Shown one piece after another: positions 23,501-34,396 of a stretch of 64,000 bases of DNA. Numbering within the stretch: position 1 is the stretch's first letter; each line of letters starts with the position of its first letter. The notes beneath the pieces were generated by a model. It saw nothing but the letters and a program-made list of their open reading frames with translations, had not been told where the DNA came from and searched no databases. Position numbers and translations under genes: made by a program. This stretch comes from Dermanyssus gallinae (lineage: Eukaryota > Arthropoda > Arachnida > Mesostigmata > Dermanyssidae): contig QVRM01001748.1 of assembly GCA_003439945.1 (NCBI GenBank), forward strand, positions 186,001-250,000. The letters are read 5' to 3'.

Positions 23501-24569
23501 CTTGCGGTGTGCCGATTGTATTACGGTAAGATCAAAGATAGCCTCGACCGTTTGTGGTATCGATGATAAAACAATATCAACCGCGCTGCATCCATTCCAG
23601 CTAAAATATGTTGGGTCATTGCATTTATTATGAATGCTTAATCCAAGTTCGATGACCGCAGCTTTAAAACTTTCTTGCCTGGTTCCTTCTTTTGTCAGAT
23701 CACAGTTAAAATCACCACCTATAATTATATTTTTATTTACATTTGTGCAGATTTCCATGCAGTTACCTAAGTCCTGTACTATTTGATGGACAGTCCGTTC
23801 AGGTGGGCTATAAACACATATAAGATAGTAGTCAATTAGTTCTAGTACAATCTGCCTGGCGGTGCTACGAAGAAGCTTGGCATGCTCCTTCGTTCGCACG
23901 CCTATGCACACGCCCCACTTTGGTCGTCCCCGGCCCTCTGATTTAATCGCTAGTCCATGAAACATTTTATGACTTATAAAAGGAGTGCGTGTAAAATCTG
24001 TTTCAAATGTCTCGGTTAAAAATATTATGTCATATTCACTAAACAAAATTTCTCCTGACGTTCGGTAGAGACTATTTAGGGACTCTACATTCCACAAAAG
24101 ACATTTTGATGACACTGTCATCGAGTTCCGATTTCCGGACGTAAGTATATATATTAATAATATGCACTCATACATTTTACTATTAGAGGAACTGGTTGGT
24201 GCACTATCGCTTGTCATTTATTTTTTGCGGCATAGCCAATAAAACTCTATCCGCTGTTTATCTTACTTATCTAAAATCTAAAGTCTAAAGTCATAATGGA
24301 GACCAATTCACGAGTGAATATCTTGGGGCCTGAACCCACGCGAATTTCCTGAATACAAGGCGACACAGTTCCGATACTAAACCCCCGTGAGCACGTGAAA
24401 ACAAGATCAGCAAATCAACGACATGGCACGTCGCCAGCTAGAAATACGAACGCGACAGATACTAACCTCCGACTTCGCTGACAATCCACTCGGGTAGAAT
24501 TAGACTGAGAATGGCAAAAACGTTCGCGCTAAGAAATAGCGTGCCGGAAATCAGCGTCAACTTGTCCAT
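19028..24569 (-). CDS. MOSMO: MOSMO homologue (modulator of Smoothened), four exons
   Basis: Exons are 24569-24467, 20972-20869, 20709-20596 and 19213-19028. Together they give 507 bases, 168 codons plus stop, close to the vertebrate protein's length. All junctions are GT-AG and in phase. The protein opens MDKLTLISGTLFLSANVFAI, has an extracellular loop with RPGLTCYPPKL and PEW-like motifs, then HYARWMGFAAM, VLFCVAAVIFPVGF, YQLPSSHQVGISYILF and the C-terminus LFAGKVCMP, which match MOSMO segment by segment. Four hydrophobic segments are visible, at about residues 6-26, 70-90, 104-122 and 140-160. Vertebrate MOSMO acts at the plasma membrane with MEGF8 and the MGRN1 ubiquitin ligase to lower Smoothened levels and so damp Hedgehog signalling. 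Intron 1 (about 3.5 kb) holds an intact LINE in the same orientation. Confidence 0.93.
20470..20545. repeat. (TA)n microsatellite
   Basis: 76 bp of TA in MOSMO intron 3, about 50 bases from the exon 3 donor. Confidence 0.97.
20596..20709 (-). CDS. MOSMO: MOSMO exon 3
   Basis: The acceptor is GGACAG. It encodes the second membrane segment and HYARWMGFAAM, 38 codons, and ends in phase 0 at GTGAGT. Confidence 0.92.
20869..20972 (-). CDS. MOSMO: MOSMO exon 2
   Basis: The acceptor is CTGCAG. It encodes the extracellular loop (DTRLGLLQTC, GRPGLTCYPPKLQREW) and ends in phase 0 at GTATGC. Confidence 0.92.
21280..24230 (-). mobile_element. Intact-ORF non-LTR retrotransposon (LINE) in MOSMO intron 1
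   Basis: The element holds one uninterrupted 942-codon ORF (24217-21389). After its stop comes a short 3' UTR with AATAAATG and a terminal run of GAATT repeats near 21300, followed by a (TA) stretch. Repeat tails of this kind instead of poly(A) are known from CR1/L2-like elements. No ORF1 is seen upstream, so the copy is 5'-truncated or of a one-ORF type. The clade was not decided. Confidence 0.88.
21389..24217 (-). CDS. LINE ORF2: AP endonuclease, reverse transcriptase, zinc knuckle
   Basis: The product would nick target DNA and reverse-transcribe the element's RNA at the nick. Residues about 38-240 are an APE-type endonuclease: WNVES (N43), LTET (E69), GGDFN (D169, N171) and VDIVLSS (D214). 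The final SDH motif reads SAH at 235-237, so its Asp is Ala. Residues about 470-730 are the reverse transcriptase: PKNYRGIAL at 491, FIDFQTAFD at 561-569, GVAQGDSASP at 621 and FYADDL at 653-658. The palm aspartates D563, D656 and D657 are present. A Cys-x2-Cys-x8-His-x4-Cys knuckle lies at 910-927. The frame has no stop or shift, suggesting recent insertion or activity. It lies in the sense orientation of MOSMO. Confidence 0.93.
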   Translation of the reverse strand: MTSDSAPTSSSNSKMYECILLIYILTSGNRNSMTVSSKCLLWNVESLNSLYRTSGEILFSEYDIIFLTETFETDFTRTPFISHKMFHGLAIKSEGRGRPKWGVCIGVRTKEHAKLLRSTARQIVLELIDYYLICVYSPPERTVHQIVQDLGNCMEICTNVNKNIIIGGDFNCDLTKEGTRQESFKAAVIELGLSIHNKCNDPTYFSWNGCSAVDIVLSSIPQTVEAIFDLTVIQSAHRKHCQVEFKLHRRQEMATPIINRPSRSLDVHILEQALQMAYGTDDINYIEKTIKRSIHTAAKPKNVRLQRHKPWFDKECRQMKKVICLYKPTTTSELLQLAELKRIFRCMKKEKKRHYEEQQRIRLISESVRKPWLLLPRRPVPSNPLINDEEWVAHFTNLFTRNVILPDQDLLEEIVDFTEDEVKTAIISKQNGKSAGPDRILNEHLKSNIDALCPIVTKLYNECVRQGKIPDEWRKSYLQPIFKRKGDATDPKNYRGIALTSVLYKILTSLIVNRLYPCVEDKIPAEQYGFLKRRSTSDAVEFVLNHVSQRLSNKKMTYAAFIDFQTAFDCLPRDRLLDTLRKRFNITGPLFNLVHNILAHNIIWVKNGDHYVQTPVTQTIGVAQGDSASPFLFILYVTGLADLLRNLKAHFAFYADDLVILAKSRSHLQFYLNETAKWCEENKLKINAEKSQVLRFSKGGSYAASDHDLSVYGQPLKLVSHFSYLGITLTPGLSFSRHIEEIQAKATSAMFLLGNMHDVDVKTAINCFKIKVLPVATYCLSTIAPYLTLSHLKSLDKLKARYVKRVLRLPKCASATLALEMCGERTLIEDLALSNTPFTPHILDSYRAYRENRNLAFVAENYTDGPAFSSRRWKGAMQRNRSVICRITWHGYHHYICMKPSCFNIEECVCSFCGEFDIGRYHILVCPEICGTSLSSKVKFLL
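24308..24390 (-). mobile_element. tRNA-like segment, possible SINE head
   Basis: The minus strand reads GGGGGTTTAGTATCGGAAC and later GTGGGTTCAGGCCCC, spaced like A and B boxes of a tRNA. It does not fold into an evident tRNA, so a SINE relic is more likely. It lies just upstream (5') of the LINE ORF in MOSMO intron 1. Confidence 0.4.
24467..24569 (-). CDS. MOSMO: MOSMO exon 1
   Basis: The ATG is at 24569-24567, with MDKLT as in the family. It encodes the first membrane segment and LPEWIVSEVG, and ends in phase 1 at GTTAGT. Confidence 0.92.
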
Positions 24570-24703
24570 TTTACCTCTCCTAAACAGCATTCAAGGTAGT
24601 AAAGAGCAAATATAAGGAAGAAACAAATAAAAGGAGAAGAAACGTTAGTATTGTCGAACAGGGGAATGTCGTCATTTGACTTAAACCGTTTATATATATA
24701 AAT

Positions 24704-24739
<36 letters not shown>

Positions 24740-26984
24740 ACGTTTGTATCCACCTTATCCCGCTACTGTCATTTTCGACCACCAATACGCCTACAACTGT
24801 GTGCAGTCAGTGAATATGTACCACTCGAATAGAATGCACCTTCTACACAGTAAATACAACGGACTGGTTGGTGTCTGATACTGTGAATTTACAACAAGCG
24901 AGATATGTGTGAATGATAAGCACGCGATGGGAGTTTCCTTCTAAAGTATGGTTTGCCTCAAAAGGTACGGACTTCTGGCGAGAACTTCCACAAGTTGCGC
25001 GAAAGATCAGGGCACAGTGTATAGCTAGCGAAGGCCGTCACTTGGGATAAAATGTTTTTACTCGGTATAGACTGAGAGACATTCGTTTTTGCTACAAAAT
25101 TCTGTTTTATATGCATGGACTTAGTATATATACGTGACATACCCACAAAAGCGTATTAATTATAAGATTGATATGAAGATTGCCAGTTAACGGACGAGCG
25201 AAAACTGACGTAGCGACAGGCCAACCTAAAACTAAATGCTCTATCTATTTAGTTCACGGTGCAGTACAGCAGACTAGCTTATACGTCTAGTTCTACCGCA
25301 ATTGGGGTGCGGAAAACAAGAGCAAGGCCAGCTTCATGAGTGGAACCGGACATGCGCGATCTCAGTTCGCACCTGAGGTTCGTTTCTGATGATCAGTCGC
25401 AGAAAGCAGAGACGCTCAGAAACCGCGACGCAGCGACATATATCGGTAAGAGGACTCTTCAGTTGATGTACCGATCAACATACACTGAATACTGAACCTG
25501 TCTATTCAGACGCGTTCTTTTTCTTTTTCTTCTTCTTCTTCTTAATCTTATTATTAATATTTCTATTGTCAGAACTCTAACAGACAGTATGCTTTTGTCT
25601 AGGTCTGGATTTTTGTTGTTTCGGACGGCACCGGCCTAGCAAGCGGCGAGCGTATATGAAACTGTTGCCGCATCAGTTATTAATTAAGCATTCATTATCT
25701 CGATGTATAAACACAACGACAGATAGAGAGATATATAGTTAGATGAAGATATATGTATATATATATAAATAGGTGAAGATGTAAGGATGCTTCGCTCGAA
25801 AATCAGCTGTTTGCTGCGCGCGTCGTCTGTCAGCGGCGTCTTGGCTCTCACGTTTGTTTACTAAAGTTTGTCTGCTTGTCCCCATTGTTTATATATATAT
25901 ATATATATATATATGAGCAGACAAACTATCACGAAGATCATTGCCGGCATCGCAAGCGTGATTCGTAAGCGGCGGAACCGCTGAACAGGCTAGCCTAGCT
26001 AACAAACATTCTCACTTGATTAAGGTATTAAGGGGGAAAAGGCCCTCGCTCCGATTTGATTGCCACCCTAATAAAAATATATGTTCTTTCAATATTTGTA
26101 GCATGTGTGCAAAAATTGGGGGAACCTCGTCCTTGAAGCATTATTAGTTAGTAGTAGTTAATCAGCGGTATGCTCAAATAACCATCAAATACAGATATGG
26201 ATTTTTTAACTTCTCTGCTGAGCTTCATTTGATTAATGGACGCGTTACATAGGTACTTACTCTATTATACTATTATTACGCGTATTATACTATTAAGTTG
26301 AGCACATATTATATTGTTATATTTTACAGTTATGCACCGGTATTACGCGTGTCGCAACTGGCTATAAGGTAAGAAAGAAAAATTCGAATTAAGCCTGCAC
26401 TCATATTGCAAGTTGTCGGTTTGTCGCATTGATCTTGATCTAAATAATGGAATCAAGTGAAATTTAAGTGCTTCAACGAGGCTCACAACACGGGCCCACA
26501 GACTTGCACAACAAATCTCGATATGCGTTATTGTTACCTGCTATAGGTCAATAAGATATATGTTTCTAATTATGTAAATAAATATCGTAATAAGCTGTAT
26601 GACCATGTGTGATTTGGTCGCATATATTTAACAGGGCTAACGGATTTAATAGATAGTAAACGTATCAGGGCTCGTCCAATAAATCAGAGCTTTATTAAAA
26701 CTAGAAAAGTGTCTATTGATTTTCGCCACCTTAGGTAACATAAGAGTATTGTAACAAAAACGTTTATTCTAAATGTTTGAACAATATCTGGGCTCTGCAG
26801 ATGCTCCCTGCGGCTAGCCATGCTTTTTGCAGAAAGTTTCGATGTTTATAAGTCTCGTTGGCCAAGTGCAGGCTAGGGTCTTAAGCTTTGCTTCATTAGT
26901 AGTTGGTAATTTGTTAACAATGCTACACTCATAATAAGGTCTTCTCCGGCAGGGTGATCTTCCTGCATCCGAGCACTTGTTTGC

Positions 26985-27150
26985 TTGTGTACCAAGGAAT
27001 TAATGAATTCATTGCGTGTTCCCCTCCTCCCTAATGCCTGGTACCTGGATGACGGAGTTCTCGGCGGAGACGTCCCGGAGACCATACTTGGCGATATTCG
27101 GAAGGTCATTGATTTGGTGGAGTGGTTGGAGTGGCTAAAAGCTTTAACCT
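26985..27150 (+). mobile_element. Reverse transcriptase fragment (catalytic motif)
   Basis: NAWYLDDGVLGGDVPETILG and DIRKVID resemble the YLDD catalytic block of a retroelement family seen also in DDB1 intron 13. No flanking motifs remain. Confidence 0.6.
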
Positions 27151-27906
27151 TTCGACGGAGGTCTCGAGAGCATCCTGATTCCTGCCAGTCAGATGCTGTC
27201 GCTTGTCATTCAACGACAAAAATGCAGCATCTGTTCGGGGCACATTGTTGAACTGGCGTAATTCTGGGTTAGATAGACTCGTGACTGCACGTTCGCGTGG
27301 AGACTCTTGCTTACTTCAGCGTGCTACATAGTCAATTTTTAGAAAACACGCAATATAAACACTCCACACCAGCCTTTAATGGCTTCGAGGAGCTATAAAC
27401 CTTTGTACAAATGTAAATGACACATACATATTTAAAGACAAAACTGAATTATTCTATTATTATTAGTTTGTAATATGCAGTAGGTAGAAACGTGTAATAG
27501 TGTTCTTTGGTCGTTTGTGGATTGCCTGATACAAAATTTGGCTACCTGTATGCCTAGTCTGAGATAATGTGAGATCAACTACTAGAAGACAGCTACTAAG
27601 GACTCGCATAGTAACGCTTGGGAAGTCTCTGGTCGAGCACAGGCAGAGAGAGAAGAAAATTAGCACCTTTGATTTAATTGAAAGCATTTACTCCCTCACC
27701 ATCTTTGTCTTTCTATTTTTTACGTGTGCTTATTTTTACCGCACTAGATTAGTCTTATTTGTTTTCATATATATATATATATATATATATATTGTGACTA
27801 CTATTCTACTCATTAATATAAAATTGCATGTGACACAAATTGGAGAGACATATATTTACGACATATATATATATCGTAGTTAACTTTGACATCGCGGTGT
27901 AGAGTA

Positions 27907-27947
<41 letters not shown>

Positions 27948-28180
27948 TTTTAACTTCAAACGTGGTTCATTCACGAAACTGCATTTCACAACGCTTAAGT
28001 TCTCGGTAATTAAAACTAAAGGGACCTCCTCATTTTCTACTCGTAGCAATAGTACGTAAAAGTATTTAACCCTCCTCCATAAAAAAAAATTAAAACTAAA
28101 AAAGATGATTTAAGCAACGAAGTAAAAAATCACTCAAATCCCAAGGAATTTCTTAGCACTTACTTATATATATTATAATT

Positions 28181-28220
28181 GTTTATTTAACTCATAACGG
28201 GGTGTAAACAATTGTCCCCC
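28181..28220 (-). repeat. (TA)n-flanked element R-C, copy 1
   Basis: A core of about 40 bp, GGGGGACAATTGTTTACACC then CCGTTATGAGTTAAATAAAC, with (TA) runs on both sides. It occurs three times in the window. Confidence 0.7.
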
Positions 28221-28227
28221 AGCGAAC

Positions 28228-28230
<3 letters not shown>

Positions 28231-28278
<48 letters not shown>

Positions 28279-28300
28279 TTTATATATATCTATATATCTT

Positions 28301-28331
<31 letters not shown>
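28231..28331. repeat. (TA)n microsatellite cluster
   Basis: Two (TA)n arrays with an interrupted middle, on the 5' side (minus strand) of R-C copy 1. Another array lies at about 28378-28411. Confidence 0.95.
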
Positions 28332-28335
<4 letters not shown>

Positions 28336-28373
28336 CATTAATAAATATGCTAAGACAGAATCCAATCGTACGC

Positions 28374-28414
<41 letters not shown>

Positions 28415-29159
28415 CCTGCTGGCGAACAGCCCGCCCAAAATAATTATGGTGGGAGGGAGATGGTGGCAAATGGACGTGTTTGTTTTGGTTGTTTTGGCGC
28501 AAAGTGTGTGTAGCGACAGATTGCGAATCCCAGCAATTCTGTTTCGCTTTCTCTCTCTCTCGCTTGCTCTGTATCGCTTTCTGGACCCCATGCATCTCAG
28601 TTTCGGTGCTCCAAAGCAAACAAAACAAACAAAGAAGAAAAAGAAAAAAGGAAAAAAGAAGCATGGATTTAGATATCTATTTACCTAGCTACCTGTCATC
28701 TATTCTATATGTATCCTGCCTACATCATATGCCTGCATGCATCCATTCGCACGATGTATGCATTCATCCATCCAATATTGGTCCAAGCCAAAACGGTGTT
28801 GGTTCTTCTCCAGCTACCGGTTTCCCTCGCTCTGTCCCGCCGCCGACAACAACGTACCTGCGTGGCGCCAGGTCACAACTCTCTAACTTCTCATCGGTGC
28901 AGCCGCAGTGAAACTGCTGTCGAAACACCAGCAACACCGGCTGCATACAGCGGCATTTTCGTTGTTCAAGTGAAACCATCCATTGAATGAGGAGTGATAT
29001 CGATCCGAGAGCAATCGTGCTTAATCTACTAGCATGATCATCAGCATCATCACCATCACCACCATGACGACAATGATGATGGTGGCGATGAGATGAGACA
29101 GATGTGTGTGTGTGTGTATAAAGATTGCAACTCGTCGTGGTTGTTTATTTGTGCTTGTG

Positions 29160-29335
29160 TTTAAGCAGCAGCAGCAGCAGCCACAACAACAACAACAACA
29201 TCATCATCATCAACAAACGCGGCAGCAACAACAACATCAACAAACGCGGCAGCAACAACAACAACAACAACGACGACGACGACGACAATCTCAGCAACAA
29301 CAGCAGCGGCAGCAGCAAAACGAGAAGAACATCAA
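29160..29335 (+). repeat. CAG/CAA/CGA triplet repeat upstream of DDB1
   Basis: Dense CAR triplets with CAT and CGA runs, including a 27-bp tandem duplication (29208-29234 and 29235-29261, around AACAAACGCGGCAGC). Frames give polyGln or polyAsn, but there is no sign that they are translated. The block lies about 320 bases before the DDB1 ATG and is probably 5' UTR or promoter. Confidence 0.75.
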
Positions 29336-29657
29336 ATTATAGAGATTAATTGATGTCCAGCTCCACCCCCCCGTTCCTCATGTTCTCAAGACCCCCCTGT
29401 TGTACTCTGTGATCGCCGAGATCATTGTCTTCTTTTTCGTCGTGGTCGGTCGGGAGTCAAGGTGTTGCCGGTTGCAGTGATGATGGTAGTTGAGTGAAAA
29501 TCGCCGCTATTCTTGCGGATTGTGGTCGAAGACGTTTTTAGTCAGAGCTGGAATAGGTCATCAGTCAGCAGCCACACAAAAACAACAAAACAACAACAAC
29601 CACGACAACAGCAGCATAAAAGATTTGAGCAAAGTCGAGAACGACGGGTGTTGCACA

Positions 29658-29718
29658 ATGTCGTACAATTACATCGTAACGGCTCACAAGCCGACCGCCG
29701 TTACGGCATCAGTCACAG
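29658..29718 (+). CDS. DDB1: DDB1 exon 1
   Basis: The ATG is at 29658 in a CACAATG context. It encodes residues 1-20, the first strand of propeller A, and ends in phase 1 at GTGAGC. The family begins MSYNY, which fixes this start. Confidence 0.96.
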
Positions 29719-29961
29719 GTGAGCAAACTTAGTTGCTAAGTGAGCATTACGACGTATTGGCGATGTTATATCCGTAAAATATGTTATATATATATATATA
29801 TATATATACCATGCCGCATACTGTTCCGCAACTTGCCTAATAGCAGACTTGGCAAGACAAAGACGTAATTCATTGTCGTCAGTATCTTATCACCCGGTCA
29901 GGGTGTTAATAAAGGCTTTCTACACATACACACGCTCATATAACACTGCACATAACACACA

Positions 29962-30013
<52 letters not shown>

Positions 30014-31649
30014 TAATATATATATGATAACTATAAACAAGCACTGCTACGAGAAACTCCCACACGTGCGCAAGGACGTCAGAGCGGCGGTAAACAGACC
30101 GGTGTCGCCGGGTAGAAGACGACAACAACACGGGAGCATTATTGCAATAGACATCAACTAAACCTGCACACGCAGTTAATCAGGACATCATTTACGATGA
30201 TTATAGGGATCAGGATGGTCAGGATAATTGCCATTGGCACTTCCTAATTGCCACATTCTATAGCATTAATTAATTCGCTAACTAATTCTACTTAGGTCCC
30301 GGCTGTCACTTCGGCTAGATACGGTGATCCGATTCTCTCCCGGAGCACAACTGCGCACATAACAGCACGCGCTTCATGCTGTCGTTCGTAGAGCTTGCTA
30401 GGAAGTAACTCTCGTTTGCCCCTGATTTACGCATGTTGTATGCTGTACAACATGTGTAAATCAAAGGCACAGGAGGGTTACTTTTTAGCAAGTTAGTTTT
30501 AGTGTCCGTTTATGCATAAAGTCGAGAGGGAACGCGCTGCGCCGGGAACCTCCTCAGAACGATATTGGGCGAGTGCGCGCCAGCCATAGGGAGCCTCTGC
30601 TAGTGCGGCCGACATGAATGGTCTACACACAAAATGGAAAATGTTAAGCAATAAAACGGTGTTATCTAGTTGTCTTACATAACATAATCCTTTTGTGTCC
30701 CAATTTATTCGGAAAATGGCGGAAATGTTTCGATGTAAGATTCAGCATTACTGACGCGTCTCTAGAACTCGTATAGCTCTAAAGCCCACTAAGGCCTCTT
30801 TTTGTCTTTTATTAGACCAATATGATACTGAGCGCCAAAATGGAGAAAACCAGTTGATCTTGCGAGGTTTGCCCTAATAAATCCTCCAATAGCACACCTC
30901 CTCTGGTTTTGTCCACGCGGTTGCTCTGCCAATGCGCGTTCTCGTGCCATGTGCCGAAAACGACGAAGTGCACAGTAAATGACAAACATGAACTTTGATA
31001 CACCAAGTGAAAATATATATATATATATATATAAAGCTCGCTTGACATGGCACGTCAGGATTTCATTACGTGTTTGGTACTAGATACACGCGCTCCGAAG
31101 CGCATGTATATTATTAAGTGTCTTGTTCACGTGATGCTTATTCGGGAAATTCAATTAAACAGATATTTAATACCGAATACGTAAATCGTTGAAATTTTAC
31201 AATGGCACGTTCAACTACATAAACAAGGGAAGTCAATAGACATTAACGACCTAACAACATTGTTTAACTAAAAGCAACTAAAAGCCTACTATTAAATGAT
31301 TTGCGAAATTAAGTATTTGGCAATTTTATTTGGCAATCTGTGCTTTTACTACCCATTGGGTTGATTCTATAGTCGCGTATATCGTTACCAGCGGATTTAA
31401 TGGAGAATTTTGTGGAAAATTGAAAATTGCAAACTGATGGTGTTTGGTTTGTCACTGAGCCACCTGTAATCATATGCGTGCTTGCATTTGTATCTCTATT
31501 TTCAGGAAACTTTACGTCTCCAACCGAGCGAAACCTGATTGTGGCTAAGAACACACGTCTAGAAATTTTCACTATTACCGCAGACGGTCTTAGACCGATA
31601 AAAGAGGTAAGCCGTTTCCGTATATGCATATATACATGGCGTCGTTACG

Positions 31650-31695
<46 letters not shown>

Positions 31696-34321
31696 AACTT
31701 ATAATTATTAATCTATGAAATTGTACTGAATTAATTGCACTTAATCTATTCGTGTGTGTGTGTGTGTGTGGACGTGCCATTCAGGTGAACATCAATGGCC
31801 GCATATCGGTGATGAAGAAGCTGCGATATCCGGGCGACCAGAAGGATCTGCTGTTCTTTCTCACGGACAAGTACAACGTGGCCATCGTCGAGATCGTTAG
31901 CGAGGAACAGGCCGATGTTTTCGAAGTCATCACCCGCGCTCACGGCTGCGTTGTGGACCAGTATGCCCGAGCGTCAGAGGCCGGAAATCTCGTCGTTATT
32001 GACCAGCCGCGAGCTCGGCTCATCGCTCTTCGACTTTACGACGGTCTACTCAAGGTAGTGGGTTTTACTGACTTTTAGGACTTGCTGCTTGTATCTCTCC
32101 GCCTTGGTCTTCCGCGTTCTTAGCCTTATTCAATTCGGTGTGCGGCGTTCTTCTTAATGTGAAAATGTTTCTTTTTCTTTCATCGTCATAAAGTCAAATC
32201 AAAGATAGATTATCTTTGATTTGACTTTTTACGTTTCAGCGATACATGCGCTTCTAGTGCGACAGTCTATCCTGGTTTTGCGTTTTCAGTTGCAACCAGT
32301 GGCAAAATAGCTTGTATGTTGGATTCAAATTGTCATGTAGCCCTCAATCGTAGAATTCACCTACGATACTTAGATGAATTAGAGTTAGTAGCGATGGTAG
32401 TTCAACTCGAGGTATTGCTCACAGCAGTGCCGGCGAATAGGAAAGTGTGATATTTAAGGGTGAGAAAATCTTTGTTGGGTATTATCCCGGCAGATCACAC
32501 CAGCCACTAGGAGTCAAGTGTCACGCTCGGCGAGGGTCTAAATGATACACGTCGTTCTATTCTATCCTATCTATAACGGCATTCAAAACGTCTACCGTAC
32601 GGGTTTTAAATCGCCATCAATAAAATTGTAGTTAGTTCAAATAAACATCCTTCCATCACCATAATTCTACTGCAATGTATATTTGAAACTTTCCTCAACT
32701 CTATAACATGAGTGTTAAAGGAGGAAAGCGTTGTTATTTAACGAAGAAATCTTTCGCTACCATACAGAGAAACCCATAGTTGCCTCAGAGTTGCACTAGG
32801 CGTTTACTGTTTTACCTCATATATCATTCGGAGATATATGAGGAAGAGCTGATTAGTGCAGATAAATCTACAGCCTAAGTGCCTACTCAGTACAAAACCG
32901 TACACGGGCATTAGCCTCTACGGAAAAACAAATGAAGTTATGGTCATCGCACATGTTATTAATAAAACGCACTTATATTTGTAAAAAAATGTAAGTATCG
33001 TTCGTTTGTTCAGAGCCGGGAACGAAGGACCGTCTGCAATCCGTACTGCGAGCAGTGTAGAAGCTTTTTACCAATGCCGTTCTGCCGTTTGTCTGTTTGT
33101 TTGTCTGCCGCGTGTGAAGGTGATTCCGCTAAACCGCGAGGCGCGTGAGCTGCGCTCGTACAACATTCGAATGGAGGAGTCGCAAATTGTCGACATGTGT
33201 CTTCTGCCCACACCGGCTAGCAGTTCCATGGCGGGCCCGTCAGGTGTGGGCGGCACAAGCGGAGCTCGCTCTGCAGCGGCCGCCCACGCTGATCAACCGA
33301 CGCTGGCTGTCATCCACGAAGAACAGCAAACGCGCCACATGAGAACGCACGTTATTTCACTTCGGTATGCGCCCTATATATATATATATATATATATATG
33401 CGTACCCAAACTGTAATGGAGTACGTTTGAGAAAAGGGAAGCACGTACAAATCAATTTAACGTACCCAGCCAGGGTGAAAGCTGCTAAGACTCAGACCAC
33501 GTATACCGCAGTGGCGGTAATGAAGATATCGTAATACAAAAAAAAAACACGATAGCAGAAGACGGAAGGCCTTAGGAGGAACGCGCGACGAATTGAGAGG
33601 CGTGAAGACGGGTACCTGAGGCATGTCTTAGACAGTTCTATTAAAGAAATAGAGAGAAGGGAACATCGGACACCCGGATGCGATAATATCTTATAAAGGC
33701 GTAAATAGGTCTTAAGACGTAAATACGTTAAGAGTTCAGAACAGCTGGACCGCGCAGAGAAAACATGCATCGACAACAATGATTGTTGCACTGTTGAATC
33801 TGCCTAGGGCGGGCAAAGTGGGAATGCTGCCTACCAGACATTGGGGGGGACTTACAGGCATGAAGACTTTTAACTACTCTGTGAAGTGTCGCATGAAACC
33901 GAAAAGAGTTACAGAAAGAAACACGGCCAAGCTGAGTGATCACGAGTTTTTCTCAGGACTGAGGCTAGCAGTTAAAATATCATTCGGGAGACGCAGAGGG
34001 TTATTAGGACTTGAGACGACGAAACCAAAGGTATCCGCCAAGATCCCTGCATAGCTAGATCACGCGACGTCGTGCCGACGGATGGGAAATCTCAAGAAAT
34101 GCGGAACTTGTGGTAGCTGTGTAGTTGCGCCGCAGTCTCAATCCTAAGTACTTTCTTTTAGGGAGAAGGAGCTTGTGAAGGGGCCGTGGTCGCAGCGCAA
34201 CCTTGACTGCGAAGCTGAAATGCTCATTCCTGTAGACGACGCCGACTGTGGTGTTGTAATAGGTAAGTTTCGCTTTTCCGTTGATCTGGCCGTCTTAAAT
34301 TATCTGTGTACCTCACATTTC

Positions 34322-34396
<75 letters not shown>

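Larger units (their letters stand above)
24570..29160. other. Intergenic region between divergent MOSMO and DDB1
   Basis: About 4.6 kb with one reverse transcriptase fragment (26985-27150), R-C copy 1 and (TA)n clusters. It should contain both promoters, but no core promoter motif stands out. Confidence 0.5.

Noticed and set aside
29106..29342. polyGln protein upstream of DDB1
   Set aside because: Simple triplet repeat with no conserved sequence. Kept only as a repeat and possible upstream ORF.
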